NCBI RefSeq assembly: GCF_026626635.1
Contig: NZ_JAPNKA010000001.1
Span: forward strand, 8,494,001-8,558,000
DNA length: 64,000 bases
From: Archangium lansingense
GTDB lineage: Bacteria; Myxococcota; Myxococcia; Myxococcales; Myxococcaceae
Direction: 5' to 3'
Shown here: one piece after another, positions 19,010-28,655 of the stretch
Position numbering within the stretch: the stretch's first letter is position 1
Layout: the number at the start of each line of letters is the position of its first letter
Made by a program: the position numbers and the translations under genes
The notes under the pieces: generated by a model
Databases searched by the model: none
What the model was told of the DNA's origin: nothing
What the model saw: the letters and a program-made list of their open reading frames with translations, nothing else

Positions 19010-20326
19010 ATGAACACCCATCGTTCTACGCTCCCTCCCATGACCAACGACTCCGCACGTCGGCGCATCCCCCCCTCCGGAATCAACCTGTTTCAGCTCA
19101 TCTACGTGCTGATCCGTGAATTCGAGGAGAAGACCGGGCAGCCAGCGCTGAACCTCTCGCTCGGCAACCCCGACATCGTGCCAGTCGAAGCGATCCGCGA
19201 GCTGCGCGCTCAGGAGCAGCGCGGGCCCCGTTACGAGCTCCACACCTACGCCGAGGACAGGAACCTCGATTTCTTCTGCGAAAGCCTGTCGAGGGCATTC
19301 ACGGGCCTCGACTACACGAGATATCCCCACCTCAAGGCGGTGCCAATCCCGGGCATCAAGACCGCGACGGCCCTGCTGCCGCTTGCCTGTGGCCTCCACC
19401 TCGGGGATCGACGCAGATTCCACGTGGTCACCAATCTGCCCGCCTATGATGTCATGGGAACGTGGACGTCGTCGTACCTGGCATCCAACCGCGTCGTCTG
19501 GCCGCTGTCGCCCGACGACGGGATGTCGCTGAGCGTACCGCGCCTCGAGGAGGCACTTCGTCACGCGGGTGTCGAGCGCCCCGATCTCGTGTTTGTCATT
19601 CGCCCTGGCAACCCCGCCTCGCGCGGCGCAAGCGAGGGCGAGTGGCGAGCGCTCATCGAGTTCTGCATCTCGCGCGGCAGCCGGCTCGTCAACGACGGCG
19701 CCTACACGACCCTGGCGGCGCCCGGTGCCCACACCCCTCTTGCACGCGTCGCCGTCGACTATCCCGATCTCGAGTGGGCCGAGCTCTACTCGCTGTCCAA
19801 GGCGTTCAGTGATCCCGGTGCGCGGCTGGGGGCCATGGTGGGCTCCCGCGAGTTCATCGAGGACTTCGTGTTGATCAAGGGCAACACCGAGTCTGGGCCC
19901 GTCCCGTCGATGATGACGGCTTACGCCAGGCTCCTCGCCGACCCCCCGCTGGCACGCACGATCATGGACGAACTCTTCGCCACCTATCGCGCGCGCCTCG
20001 ACTTCCTCGTCCCTCGCTTGAAGGCCGCCGGCCTGCGCCCGGCATGCGAGACCGACGCTGGATTCTTCACGCTGTGGCGCACGCCCGACGAGGCCTTCGG
20101 GATCGACCTGCGCGACGAGGCAGCGCGCAGAGGCATCGCGCGTGCCGAGTTGTACAATCGTCTCGTGATCGAACGAACCGGGCTCGTCGGCGTCCATTTC
20201 TCCGGCCCCCAAGGCTCCGATGAGGCGTACACGCGGTACGCAGTCTGCACTGACGTGCTCGCCCCAACGTTCCAGCCGCGCTTCACCCGGGCCCTTGAGC
20301 AGATTCAGCCCCGCTATCGAGACTGA
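19010..20326 (+). CDS. Class I/II PLP aminotransferase
   Basis: A 438-residue fold-I PLP enzyme. The cofactor Lys is in SLSKAFSDPGARLGAMVG (Lys264). Upstream are NLSLGNPDIVP, an aromatic stacking strand (LPAYDVMG) and IRPGNPASRGASEGEW, which fits the substrate-binding block of aspartate-aminotransferase-like enzymes. An alternative in-frame ATG at 19040 would shorten it by ten residues. It lies 99 bases after the amidohydrolase, unlike the overlapping genes before it, but on the same strand with no obvious terminator between. I place it at the end of the cluster, interconverting a keto acid and amino acid precursor. The next gene is convergent, so the cluster probably ends here. Confidence 0.9.
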   Translation: MNTHRSTLPPMTNDSARRRIPPSGINLFQLIYVLIREFEEKTGQPALNLSLGNPDIVPVEAIRELRAQEQRGPRYELHTYAEDRNLDFFCESLSRAFTGLDYTRYPHLKAVPIPGIKTATALLPLACGLHLGDRRRFHVVTNLPAYDVMGTWTSSYLASNRVVWPLSPDDGMSLSVPRLEEALRHAGVERPDLVFVIRPGNPASRGASEGEWRALIEFCISRGSRLVNDGAYTTLAAPGAHTPLARVAVDYPDLEWAELYSLSKAFSDPGARLGAMVGSREFIEDFVLIKGNTESGPVPSMMTAYARLLADPPLARTIMDELFATYRARLDFLVPRLKAAGLRPACETDAGFFTLWRTPDEAFGIDLRDEAARRGIARAELYNRLVIERTGLVGVHFSGPQGSDEAYTRYAVCTDVLAPTFQPRFTRALEQIQPRYRD

Positions 20327-20539
20327 GACGACCCAGTCAGAAAGACGGGGTGTGCCCCCATTGGGCGAGCGCGACTCAAGCAGACTGGACGCGGAAAACC
20401 CGGGTTCAAAGGCCTGTACGAGATACTTCTCCGCGTTGAACAGAGCGGCAGCAGTCTTCGATCGAGTCAGGAGTCCGCTCACGATCTCCAAACTCACACG
20501 CAAACGAAATCAAGCCCAGGCGTTCGGTACCGGTTCGCA

Positions 20540-21067
20540 TCACGTCAGTTGCCGGTAGAAGACCGTCGTGCTGCACAGCCCCCCTTGAGGCCAGAGCGCG
20601 TAGCCAGGGATTTCACCGCAGCGCTGCCACCCGAGCCGCGCGTACAGGCGCTCGGCGTCGCTACCCGTGACAGTGTCCAACACCAGCAGCGTCTTGCCCG
20701 CTTCGCGCGCAGCGGCCTCGGCCGCCCGCATCAGCGCCTCCCCCAAGCCGCGGCAGCGCGCGCTCCGGTGCACCTGCATCTTGGCGATGTCACCCCGGTG
20801 CGGCTGGTTCTCGGGCGCGGCCAGCACGACCTGCACCGTGCCCACGATAGTCTTCGTGGCCGTGTCTTCAGCCACCAGCACAATGCGTTCGCCACGCTCG
20901 GCGCTCGCCAACGCGCTCTGGCTGTAGGCAAGCGCCTTGGTGCGTGACAGGGGGAGCATGAAACCGACCGACGCGCCACCCTCGACGACGTCTATCAGCA
21001 CGTCAGCCAGCGCCTCCGCCATTTGCGGAGTCTGGGACGCGCGGTAGATGCGGAAAGAGTCGTTCAT
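20540..21067 (-). CDS. GNAT-family N-acetyltransferase
   Basis: The start is taken at the ATG ending at 21067, giving 175 residues; the frame stays open further upstream but without GNAT-like sequence. The acetyl-CoA loop is CRGLGEALMRAAE, preceded by IAKMQVHRSA, and the core closes with GSDAERLYARLGW. This resembles the GNATs related to toxin- or antibiotic-resistance acetyltransferases. It converges on the biosynthetic cluster but is separated by about 210 bases, so a link (for instance self-resistance) is possible but unproven. Confidence 0.85.
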   Translation of the reverse strand: MNDSFRIYRASQTPQMAEALADVLIDVVEGGASVGFMLPLSRTKALAYSQSALASAERGERIVLVAEDTATKTIVGTVQVVLAAPENQPHRGDIAKMQVHRSARCRGLGEALMRAAEAAAREAGKTLLVLDTVTGSDAERLYARLGWQRCGEIPGYALWPQGGLCSTTVFYRQLT

Positions 21068-21339
21068 ATACGCCGCATCATGCCGGGCTGAACGCGGGGA
21101 TGCAACGCCTTGCACCACGCCGTTGCTCCAACCCCGTCTCGTTATAGGCGACAATCTGAACTCGGTGGACTCGCTTTCCCAGGACAACTCTCGCGTCCGC
21201 TCCCTCACGCGTATCGCTTCTCGTACAGAGTGACCTGGCCCTGCCATCCATCCGCCGAAGGCGTCATCACCACGACGAGCGGCCCCTCTCCAGAGAGGAA
21301 GAGGACTCCCCAGTTCGCGCCAGCGTTCTCAACGAGGAG

Positions 21340-21480
21340 GCGAATCAACTACGGAAAGACTGCGTGAGGCGGGGGGAGAGGCCGAGTTGCAGATCTGGCG
21401 CGGCATGCCTCACTTCTGGCATATCTTCGTGCCGTTCCCGCCCGAGGCCCGCAAGTCCTCAGGGAAGCGGATCAAGCCCA
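21340..21480 (+). pseudogene. C-terminal scrap of an alpha/beta-hydrolase
   Basis: In one plus-strand frame the sequence reads LREAGGEAELQIWRGMPHFW and then FVPFPPEARK. This matches the end of carboxylesterase/alpha-beta-hydrolases, where an x-MPH motif carries the catalytic His. There is no preceding hydrolase body and no proper stop, so it is a remnant that abuts the next pseudogene. The rest of 21068-21339 shows nothing I can assign. Confidence 0.45.
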
Positions 21481-21482
21481 GT

Positions 21483-22643
21483 TCACCCCTCCTTGAGCGC
21501 CTCGGACAGATCATCGAGCAGATGCTGGGTGGCCTCGATCCCCACGGAGAGCCGGATCAGCGCGTCCGAGATCCCGAAGCGCGTGCGCTCGGCGGCCGCC
21601 ATGCCCGCATGAGAGGTGGTGGCCGGGCGGGTGATGAGCGTCTCCACTCCGCCAAGACTGGGCGCCTTGATGGGCAGGCGCACCCGGCTCAGCAGTCGCT
21701 CTGCCGCGTCCACCCCCGCGCGCATCTCGAAGCTCAGCATTCCACCAAAGCACTCGAAGAACTTCCGGGCCCGGCGTGCTGGGGGTGACTCTCCAGGCCA
21801 GGGTAGTTCACCCGCGAAATCGCTGGATGCTTCTCCAGAAAGCGCGCGATCTCCAGAGCGCTCTGGCTCTGGGCACGCAGCCGCAACGCCAGGGTCTTGA
21901 TCCCGCGCGAGAGCAGGAAGCAGGCATGCGGATCCAGAGAGCCCCCCAGGTGATCCAAGCGGTGCTTCACCCGGTTCACCCACTCCTCCCGGCCCAGGAC
22001 GGCGCCCGCGACAATGTCCGAGTGGCCGTTGAGGTACTTGCTGCAGCTGTGCAGCGACAGGTCGAAGCCGCGCTCGATGGGGCGGAAGTTGATCGGCGTG
22101 GCCAGGGTGTTGTCGATCAGCGAGACCAATCCCTTCCTGCGGGAGAACTCGGCCACCGCCTCGTAGTCCGCGAGTTGCAGCAGGGGGTTGGTCATCGTCT
22201 CCACGTAGATGGCGCGGGTGTTGGGCCGCAGGTGCGCCTCCCAGGAGGAGGGATCGGTTGCGTCGATGGAGGTACTAGTGATTCCGAACTTCGGCAGATC
22301 TCCGGCGATGAAGTCATGCGTTCCGCCATAGAGGCCGTTCTGCACCAGCAGGTGGTCGCCGCTGCTGAGCACCGAGAGCAGCGCGGTGGAGATGGCGGCC
22401 ATGCCGCTGGCAGTCACCAGAGCGGCCTCGGCCCCCTCCATGGCTCGCAGCTGCGCGTGGAGCGAGGCGTGGTTGGGGGTGTTGTTGAGCCGGATGTAGC
22501 GGACATCATGATAACTGCCCGTCTCCATTGTACTCGTAAGTCGAGGATTGGAAGATGGGGATGCTGACGGCCCCGTGAACCCTGGGAGAAAGATCTCCCC
22601 CGTGGATCAGCATCGTCTCCAAACGGTACTTCTGGCTGGCCAT
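21483..22643 (-). pseudogene. Cys/Met-metabolism PLP enzyme (cystathionine gamma-synthase/beta-lyase family), two frameshifts
   Basis: Three reading frames must be joined to read the protein. The start (ATG ending 22643) gives MASQKYRLETMLIHGGD and then VSIPIFQSSTYEYNGDG, after which the frame shifts near 22517. The second stretch runs from SYHDVRYIRLNNTPNH through the PLP-Lys block HSCSKYLNGHSDIVAGA to GLESHPQHA. A second shift near 21775 leads to ARKFFECFGGMLSFE and a normal end. All parts are present and collinear, so the gene was complete before two small indels. Either the gene is dead or there are two local sequence errors. It begins only about 25 bases after the NRPS remnant upstream on the same strand. 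Confidence 0.85.
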
Positions 22644-22667
22644 GCGGTTTCCTCTCCCGTGGGAAGC

Positions 22668-23075
22668 TCAGGCGGCTTCGGCGTTCATGCGGTGGCGGAC
22701 CCCATCCTGATCCAAGCGTTCAACATCTTCCAACAGGACGGCCAGCACTTGGGGCCCACGTGTTGTGCTCGTGAACAGAGAAGGGCCGTAGCGAGCCCCT
22801 CGAGGGTGGGGGTGTCGAAGAGGCAGCGCACTGGGAGGTCCACCTTGAAGGTGCTCCGGATGCGGGACATCACCTGTGTGGCGAGCAGGGAATGTCCGCC
22901 CAGGGCGAAGAAGTCGTCGTGGACACCAATGCGGCGGATCTTGAGTACCGCCCAGATCTGCGCCAGCACGGCCTCGAGGGACGAACGGGGGGCGACATAG
23001 GCCTGGGAGTTGAGCGCCGAGCCCGTTGTCCAGGTGAGGCGCGGGCACCGGGAATCCAGCAACTCCCCTCCGGAA
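22668..23075 (-). pseudogene. Decayed C-terminal end of an NRPS (PCP domain)
   Basis: A clear PCP is readable: YVAPRSSLEAVLAQIWAVL, then DDFFALGGHSLLATQVMSRI with the phosphopantetheine serine, then LFDTPTLEGLATAL. A frameshift near 22770 moves the reading frame, after which a typical NRPS tail (VLAVLLEDVERLDQD) runs to a stop at 22668. Upstream the sequence decays after a possible A10-like scrap around 23035-23075. It is not part of the intact cluster, which is on the other strand. Together with the adjacent PLP pseudogene it looks like the end of a lost biosynthetic operon. Confidence 0.8.
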
Positions 23076-23380
23076 GCCCCATGCACGGCAGACGGCCGGA
23101 GCGCCAGTGTGCTTGGCGCCGTACAGCAGCCGTCCGGAGTGCCAACGCCTCGGAACGGCGCGGTTGCCCAGGCAGGGAGCCCGAAGGACACACGAGTTGC
23201 GAAGTGGGCAAGGCAGGCAGGTGCTGAAGCTGCGCTGCCGCATTTGGTGCCGGAATGGCTGCCGCAGTACGAACGGCGTCTCGGGCTGCTTCGAGGTGGC
23301 GCCTGCGGTGGCGCCCCCTCCCTACGGTAGTTGTCGCTGCGTCGCGGCCCTTCGACAGGGCGACTCACCGCACAGTCCCG
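23076..23380. other. Gap without recognisable gene
   Basis: About 300 bases upstream of the NRPS remnant and downstream of the immunity-like gene. No frame on either strand gives a recognisable protein. It is probably degraded NRPS sequence, but I cannot show that. Confidence 0.4.
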
Positions 23381-24007
23381 TCAGTAGACGATGCAGTCGA
23401 ACCGCTCAATGACCGCCCTGAACGCTTCCTCGGTAGTCTCGCGGCGCTTGGCAAGGGCCGGGGCATAGAACGTTACGGCCATTGTGGAGGGAGGATCCCT
23501 GTACTGCCCTTCCACGATGATCGGGTGAAAACCTCCCGGCCACTGGACGCTGTTGAGTTCGCGGGCTCGCCCAACGGGGTCCAGGATGGTGAAGCAGGGC
23601 CACTTGGGAAAGCGAAGGGAGGCAGGGTCACAGCCCATGATGCGGCAACCATCCAGGCGGGCCTCGCTGAAATCGCAGTCCTCAATGGACCCGTGCCCCG
23701 CCCTCTCCGAGTAGCTGGGCCAGTACCCGAAGTCGCAGCCCGACAGCCGCCCCCTGAACCGGCACCCCTTCAGTGAAGCGAACACCCACTGCTGGTGGTT
23801 CTTCAGTTCCTGCTTCACCTCGAAGGTACAGTCGATGAACCGAGTTCCCTGGTCGAAGATCAGGTTCCTGCCGGAGACCTTCAGGACGAGAGTGCAGTTC
23901 TTGAACGTCATATTGGAGCCGAGGAAGTAGAGCGAGCCCTTGTCCGTCAGCTCCAGCCGCTCATTTTCGATTTCCCGGTCCTCGAAGAAAACCTTGTTGT
24001 AGAGCAT
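23381..24007 (-). CDS. Probable immunity protein (SitI-like), pentapeptide-like repeats
   Basis: A 208-residue protein beginning 11 bases after the toxin-like gene stop. The middle part has loosely repeated five-residue units of the pentapeptide/right-handed-helix type (FKNCTL, FIDCTF, LKGCRF, LSGCDF, IEDCDF, LDGCRI). The C-terminal third is globular. There is no signal peptide, so it should stay in the cytoplasm. Position and spacing are those of the immunity gene in sitBAI-type operons, and that is the basis for the call; no immunity family is recognised with certainty. Confidence 0.7.
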   Translation of the reverse strand: MLYNKVFFEDREIENERLELTDKGSLYFLGSNMTFKNCTLVLKVSGRNLIFDQGTRFIDCTFEVKQELKNHQQWVFASLKGCRFRGRLSGCDFGYWPSYSERAGHGSIEDCDFSEARLDGCRIMGCDPASLRFPKWPCFTILDPVGRARELNSVQWPGGFHPIIVEGQYRDPPSTMAVTFYAPALAKRRETTEEAFRAVIERFDCIVY

Positions 24008-24018
24008 CCGCTGCCCTC

Positions 24019-25704
24019 TCAGAAGGTGAGCATCCGGAAGAACTCGCCCGCCATTCGCCGTCCATGCCGCGCGAGATTCGACTCCGTACCCGAGAGAATC
24101 TCGTACTTGAAGCCTCCCGGGACTTCCACATCGACTCCCTTGTTCCGGCTGAAGTTATAGAGGTGCTTGAATTGACGGCTGACCTCGTTCTCCACGTAGC
24201 GCCCCCGGGCCTCGCGCTCCAGCAGGCGCGCCAACCAGTATTCGCCCTGCTTTAGGGCCTCGTCGATAGCATCTCGCTCATTGCGCGAGAGCTTGTCGGG
24301 CCCCCATTCCCTCGCGGCCTTGGTGACGGCCTCCTGGAGCATGTCGCCCACCTTGTCCTCGGCGGGAATGTCGGCAGCCGACTTTCCGCGAGACAGGTGC
24401 CAGCGCTGGCCATCGCTGAGTTCCACTTGCCGGTTGCCGCCCCGGTGACGAATGACGGTTTCGGCGGAACGGCCTCCTGGGGCCTGTCCCGCTCCACTGC
24501 CCGTCCCCTTCTTGAGCATCACCACGGCCATGGGGCCCTGCGGTGAGGTGGCCACCGTCTCCGCCGTCGCCACCGCCTTGGCCAGGGCCCCCTCCGACGC
24601 GAGCGCCACCTCCGTAACCTCCAGGCGCCCCCTGACGGCGGCGCCGCCTTGCGCCTCGAACTGCGCCCCCGCGAGGTTGAAGCGCGGAAGCGACTTCACC
24701 CGAGACAGCACCTGCCCCAGCGTGTGCCCGCTGAGCGTGGCCACAGCGAGGATCATGGCGCGTGCGGCATCCTCGCCCAGTACCTTGCCGAATTCCGCCC
24801 CCGCTGCGCGTAGCTCCTCGAAGGTGGTGGCGTGGTGCGCCGTGTCCACCATGCGGGCCCAGCCGTCCATGAGCCCATACACCGTCTTGAGACCCAGGTA
24901 GCCCATGAGGATGAGGGTCAGGGTGGCGGCCACGGCCTTGGTCGTCGGCTCGGGCACCACCCACATCATGCAGTAGAGGGCCACCGACCAGACGACCATG
25001 GAGACGAGAGCCTGCACGCTGAGCAGCTCTGCCCTCAGTGCATTGCGCGTTTCGTCAAGGACCCTGCCAAAGGCCAGGGCCAGGGCCAACGCCCGCCTGT
25101 CATCGGCGCGCAGGTAGGGCCCATCGTCCAGCAGGCCAAGGCAGTCACCGCCTCCTTGGTGCGCACACCATTGGAGGTACTTGTCCCGGAGAGATGCTTC
25201 GGCCTCCGGGGTGGGTTCAACCGGGCCCTCCTGGCGCAGGGGCGTCCAGGTGAGGGCCTCGCCATGGTGCTGCTCCACCTCCCAGTAGCCCGTCACGGCC
25301 ACTCTGGGGGCGTCTGGTTGCGTAGCCGCGAGGCGCAGCAACTCGTGGGCGGCCTGCCGTGGCGTCTTCGCGCCCAGGCGCACGTCGCGAGCGAGTCGCT
25401 GGAAGGCCTGCTGGAATTCGGCCCTCGGTATTGGCACTGGCCGCGTGGCGACGGTGCCGGGCTCCATGAAGTCCACGACGTACACGGTGGCGGACTCGAA
25501 CCCGGGATCCGCCGTAGCGGCAACACGATCCTTCGGTGACGGCGGGGGCGTGAGCGAGTTGTAGCGATAGCCCACTAGGAGGCTGCCCTGTGGGGTGCCT
25601 GTGGCGCAGGCCGACTGAAGGAAGAGGACGATGAGAAACCAGCCGCCCAACAGAGGGCGCAGCCGTACGCCAGGTAGGCGCAGGCCAACAAGACGGGTGG
25701 ACAC
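24019..25704 (-). CDS. SitA-like lipoprotein toxin, uncharacterised C-terminal domain
   Basis: The start is the GTG ending at 25704, behind GGAGGTG, the same context as its paralogue at 57906; 561 residues. The protein begins VSTRLVGLRLPG, followed by a hydrophobic stretch and the lipobox-like FLQSACATG. A shared middle region follows: CLGLLDDGP, ALALALAFGRVLDE, two membrane-type helices around residues 230-290 and TTFEELRAAGAEFGKV. The C-terminal 140 residues are unlike the paralogues and end VDVEVPGGFKYEILSGTESN and then GEFFRMLTF. That part may be a restriction-endonuclease-fold toxin (inference only). Myxobacterial SitA toxins are lipoproteins passed between kin by outer-membrane exchange with polymorphic C-termini, and this gene fits that pattern, with a DUF2381 gene upstream and an immunity-like gene downstream. 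Confidence 0.8.
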   Translation of the reverse strand: MSTRLVGLRLPGVRLRPLLGGWFLIVLFLQSACATGTPQGSLLVGYRYNSLTPPPSPKDRVAATADPGFESATVYVVDFMEPGTVATRPVPIPRAEFQQAFQRLARDVRLGAKTPRQAAHELLRLAATQPDAPRVAVTGYWEVEQHHGEALTWTPLRQEGPVEPTPEAEASLRDKYLQWCAHQGGGDCLGLLDDGPYLRADDRRALALALAFGRVLDETRNALRAELLSVQALVSMVVWSVALYCMMWVVPEPTTKAVAATLTLILMGYLGLKTVYGLMDGWARMVDTAHHATTFEELRAAGAEFGKVLGEDAARAMILAVATLSGHTLGQVLSRVKSLPRFNLAGAQFEAQGGAAVRGRLEVTEVALASEGALAKAVATAETVATSPQGPMAVVMLKKGTGSGAGQAPGGRSAETVIRHRGGNRQVELSDGQRWHLSRGKSAADIPAEDKVGDMLQEAVTKAAREWGPDKLSRNERDAIDEALKQGEYWLARLLEREARGRYVENEVSRQFKHLYNFSRNKGVDVEVPGGFKYEILSGTESNLARHGRRMAGEFFRMLTF

Positions 25705-25841
25705 GGCGCACCTCCGGAAGAGACGCAGCTTGAAAGCCGTCGCTCCGGAATTACATGGAAGTGCGGGTGCGCCCGTCAAGCTACTGGGTCGGGAGCCCTT
25801 CTGAGGATGCAGCAGGTATTCTGTATTCGCGGACGCCAGAG

Positions 25842-26783
25842 TTAAGGGAACGTGATGTTCCCGAGGGTGACGGTTCGCGTGCGCTCCGCGTCCCACAGGA
25901 TGAGGGTGTACGTACCCCGGGCTTCCTTCTCCGTGGCCAATACCTCCACCACGACACGGTCGGCCTGACGACCGCGCTCGGCTTGTGGATCAGCAGGAAG
26001 AATGGAGGCCAACGGCCAGAGCGGAAGCGGCTTCAACACTTCGCCCTTGGGACCCCGAAGTACCGCTCCCGCCGCCGTCCAGGGCGTCATGCCGGGATTC
26101 GTGAGGTATACCTCTACAGCCACCCGCTCCTTGGCGCGGTAGCTCAACACGGTGTCCTTGACGAGGGCGTTACCCTCTTTCACGGTGACGTCGCGCGACA
26201 GATCCTTGAAGAGTATGCCGCCATACCCAACCAGGCCGGAGGCGATGGCGCCCCTCAGTCCGTCTGGCACACCGCGCTCGGCACGGAGTTGCTGGACCTC
26301 AACCCGCAGGCGCTGAGCCTCATCCTGAGCTTCCTTCGCGACTTGCTGGTAGTAGGCCACTGGGCGCGACTGGCGCAGCACCTTCACCTCCTGCATGCCA
26401 AGCCCGGGATGGAGCACGAGGTCGAAGGTGGTACACGCCGGAGCGGCACCGTCCGCGAAGCACACCTCCACCTCGGAGCGTTTGCCAGCCACGAGATTGT
26501 CGCGCGGGACCAGCGTGAGCGTCTGCTGCCCCAAGGCCCAATCCTCGAACCAGTCCCGCTCCTGAATCTTCAGGGACTCCCGCTGGAGCATCGAGTCGAA
26601 GCGGAGGTTGATGGACAGGCCGGGGCTGAGACACACAACGGGTGGCTTTCCCTCGGGCGTGGCAGGCAGCTCAATGCGCGAACTCGCCGCCTCGCACTCG
26701 TCCGTGAAGGGAGCCGCAGAGACTTCGGCGGGAGCGGACAGGAGCGCCAGCGCCAGGAGGCCGGAGGGGGATGCGAGGAGCAC
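25842..26783 (-). CDS. DUF2381-family secreted protein (SitB-like position)
   Basis: A 313-residue protein with GTG start and a clear signal peptide (LLALALLSAPAEVSAAPF). It has the features of the myxobacterial paralogous family DUF2381/TIGR02268: PGLSINLRFDS, DWALGQQTLTLVPRD, an EVCFADG strand, a coiled segment (AKEAQDEAQRLRVEVQQLRAE) and a C-terminal beta domain ending TVTLGNITFP. These genes typically lie between a serine/threonine kinase gene and a SitA-like toxin gene, as here. The protein should be periplasmic or envelope-bound; its molecular job is not known to me. Confidence 0.85.
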   Translation of the reverse strand: MLLASPSGLLALALLSAPAEVSAAPFTDECEAASSRIELPATPEGKPPVVCLSPGLSINLRFDSMLQRESLKIQERDWFEDWALGQQTLTLVPRDNLVAGKRSEVEVCFADGAAPACTTFDLVLHPGLGMQEVKVLRQSRPVAYYQQVAKEAQDEAQRLRVEVQQLRAERGVPDGLRGAIASGLVGYGGILFKDLSRDVTVKEGNALVKDTVLSYRAKERVAVEVYLTNPGMTPWTAAGAVLRGPKGEVLKPLPLWPLASILPADPQAERGRQADRVVVEVLATEKEARGTYTLILWDAERTRTVTLGNITFP

Positions 26784-26893
26784 AGGAAATCAACCTCGAA
26801 GGAGGCGCGGGGAATCGCCCCGGAAACATGGGCCTCTACCACACCTCTGCGCTCCCTGTGCCCGGCCTCCGGACACCCGAGCCCGCGCACACC

Positions 26894-28371
26894 CTATTCG
26901 AAGCGATCCACAGCCCGGACGTCCGCCGAGGAGAAGACCACAGCGGAATCAGGCCCGCCGTCACGCTCGATCTCGACGCCACGCTGTCCGCCGTACTGAA
27001 GCTCGAAACAGACCGAGTATGTCCTCCCGCCCAATGTCTTGGCCTGCGTGAAGCGGCCGTAGACGCGGCTCTCCCCGAAGATGAGCCGACCGGAGAGAAC
27101 AGTGCCCGCGTTCAGCTTCCCCAAGGGCCGGAGCAACGAGAACGTGGTGAACTCCTTCACGGTGACGGGCTTGGAGTCTCCGACAACGGGGAAGGAGCCT
27201 TTGGCCTCATCGTCAATGTCGATGTCCAGCTCCTTCATGGTGACCAGGGCTTTGGAGGAGCAGTCCTCGGGCTTGGGCGTGGGGCGCGCCGGGGCGCCGG
27301 TGCAGGCGCCGAAGAGGGCGCAGCAGGCGGCGCCTACGCACTTCTCCACGAAACGGGCGCGCATGCCTTTGCGCTGCAGCTGAGGAGCGGGCGTCTCTTC
27401 GAGCCTCAAGCGGGAGTCTTCCTTGCGGAGCATGGTGGCAAATACGGGCGCGGGGGTGGGAGCCAAATAGAAGGCCGTGCCCACCCCAGCTTCGGGCCAC
27501 TCCTGGGCACTCGCCACTTCACGGACGGCACAGGCCTGCGCAGTAGAGCCACCTCGCAGCGGCTCAGCAGGTGGTGAAGCCGCCGACGGCACCGTTGAAG
27601 GTGAGCCGGGCGCTGGGCGCGTGTGGACAACCCACGCGCCAGCGCTCGCCAGGGCCAGCGCCCCCACCGCCACCACCAAGAGCGCGGCGGGCGGGAGGGA
27701 CGCCACCGCCGCAGCGCGCACCGGAAGCATGCCGAGGCTTGTGGGGAAGATGCGCGCGAGTGCCCACCGGAGGGGGCCACGCGCCTTCCGCGGAGGCGCA
27801 GGCTGTGCGAGGCCCGGCGCCCGCCGTGGAGCTGGTGCCGCCCGAGCAACAGCAGGGGCCTCTGGCACTGGCGGCGGAGACGGCAGAGCGGACTCGGGCA
27901 CCGGGGGTGGCAGTCCCTCCCAGGCATGCTCCGGCGCCACTTCCGCCAAAACCGCCACCAGGGCCTCGGCTGGCGAAGCCGCGGCCTGCGCCACCTTCGC
28001 GGGGGCAGGCGGCTCGGCCACCTTCGCCGGCAGGGGGGCGGGGACGGCCCTCTCCGGCACAGGCTGCGGCTTCCGGGCGGCCTTGCGCCCACGCCGGGGA
28101 CGGTCCGCCTTCCACGCGAGGCCCGCCTGCTCCTCCCCCGCCCGAGGCCCCATGCCGGGCACCTTCAACGTGGGCGTCGCGTCCGGCGCGTCCGGGTCCA
28201 TCAACGGCACGTCCCAGCGCGCGTCCTTCTCCGCTGCGGCGAGGGCAGCGTCCAGGGCGCCGCACAGCTCCACGTAGTCGGGAAAGCGCGCCTCCCGCTT
28301 CTTCGCCAACATGCGCATGCACACGGCGCTCAAAGCCTGGGGCACGCGCGGGTTGCGCTCGTGAGGCGCGA
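26894..28371 (-). pseudogene. Serine/threonine protein kinase, 5' part removed by insertion sequence
   Basis: The intact part starts in the last helices of a kinase domain (NPRVPQALSAVCMRMLAKK, then ARFPDYVELCGALD), typical of myxobacterial Ser/Thr kinases. A Pro/Ala-rich linker, one membrane helix (ALLVVAVGALALASAGAWVV) and a C-terminal domain of about 230 residues follow. The catalytic lobe is missing: bases 28372 onward belong to the IS element. The frame runs on into the IS as far as 28534, but that part is not kinase. It lies upstream of the DUF2381 gene on the same strand, so it was once the first gene of that operon. Confidence 0.85.
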
Positions 28372-28655
28372 TGTTGATGGTCACCAGGAAGCGCAGGTTC
28401 CTGGTCATGGGTCGCCGGGAGTTGCCTGACTTCAAGACCACTCCCTGAGATGGGTGTGGCCGAGAAGTTGAGGGGGGGAGAGTGCGCCGGTGGAGTCCAC
28501 GGTCGCGCGCGTCCTGAAAAGACGGAAGGCCCACCAGTAGCGGCTGGAGGGCCCTCCTTGGAGGCGCGCCCTGGTGTGCGAGAGGGGCGAGCCGGTGAGG
28601 AAGAGGTAGCGCACTCCGGGGCGCGGCGCCAGAAGCCGGCGCGCGCAGGAGTGTC

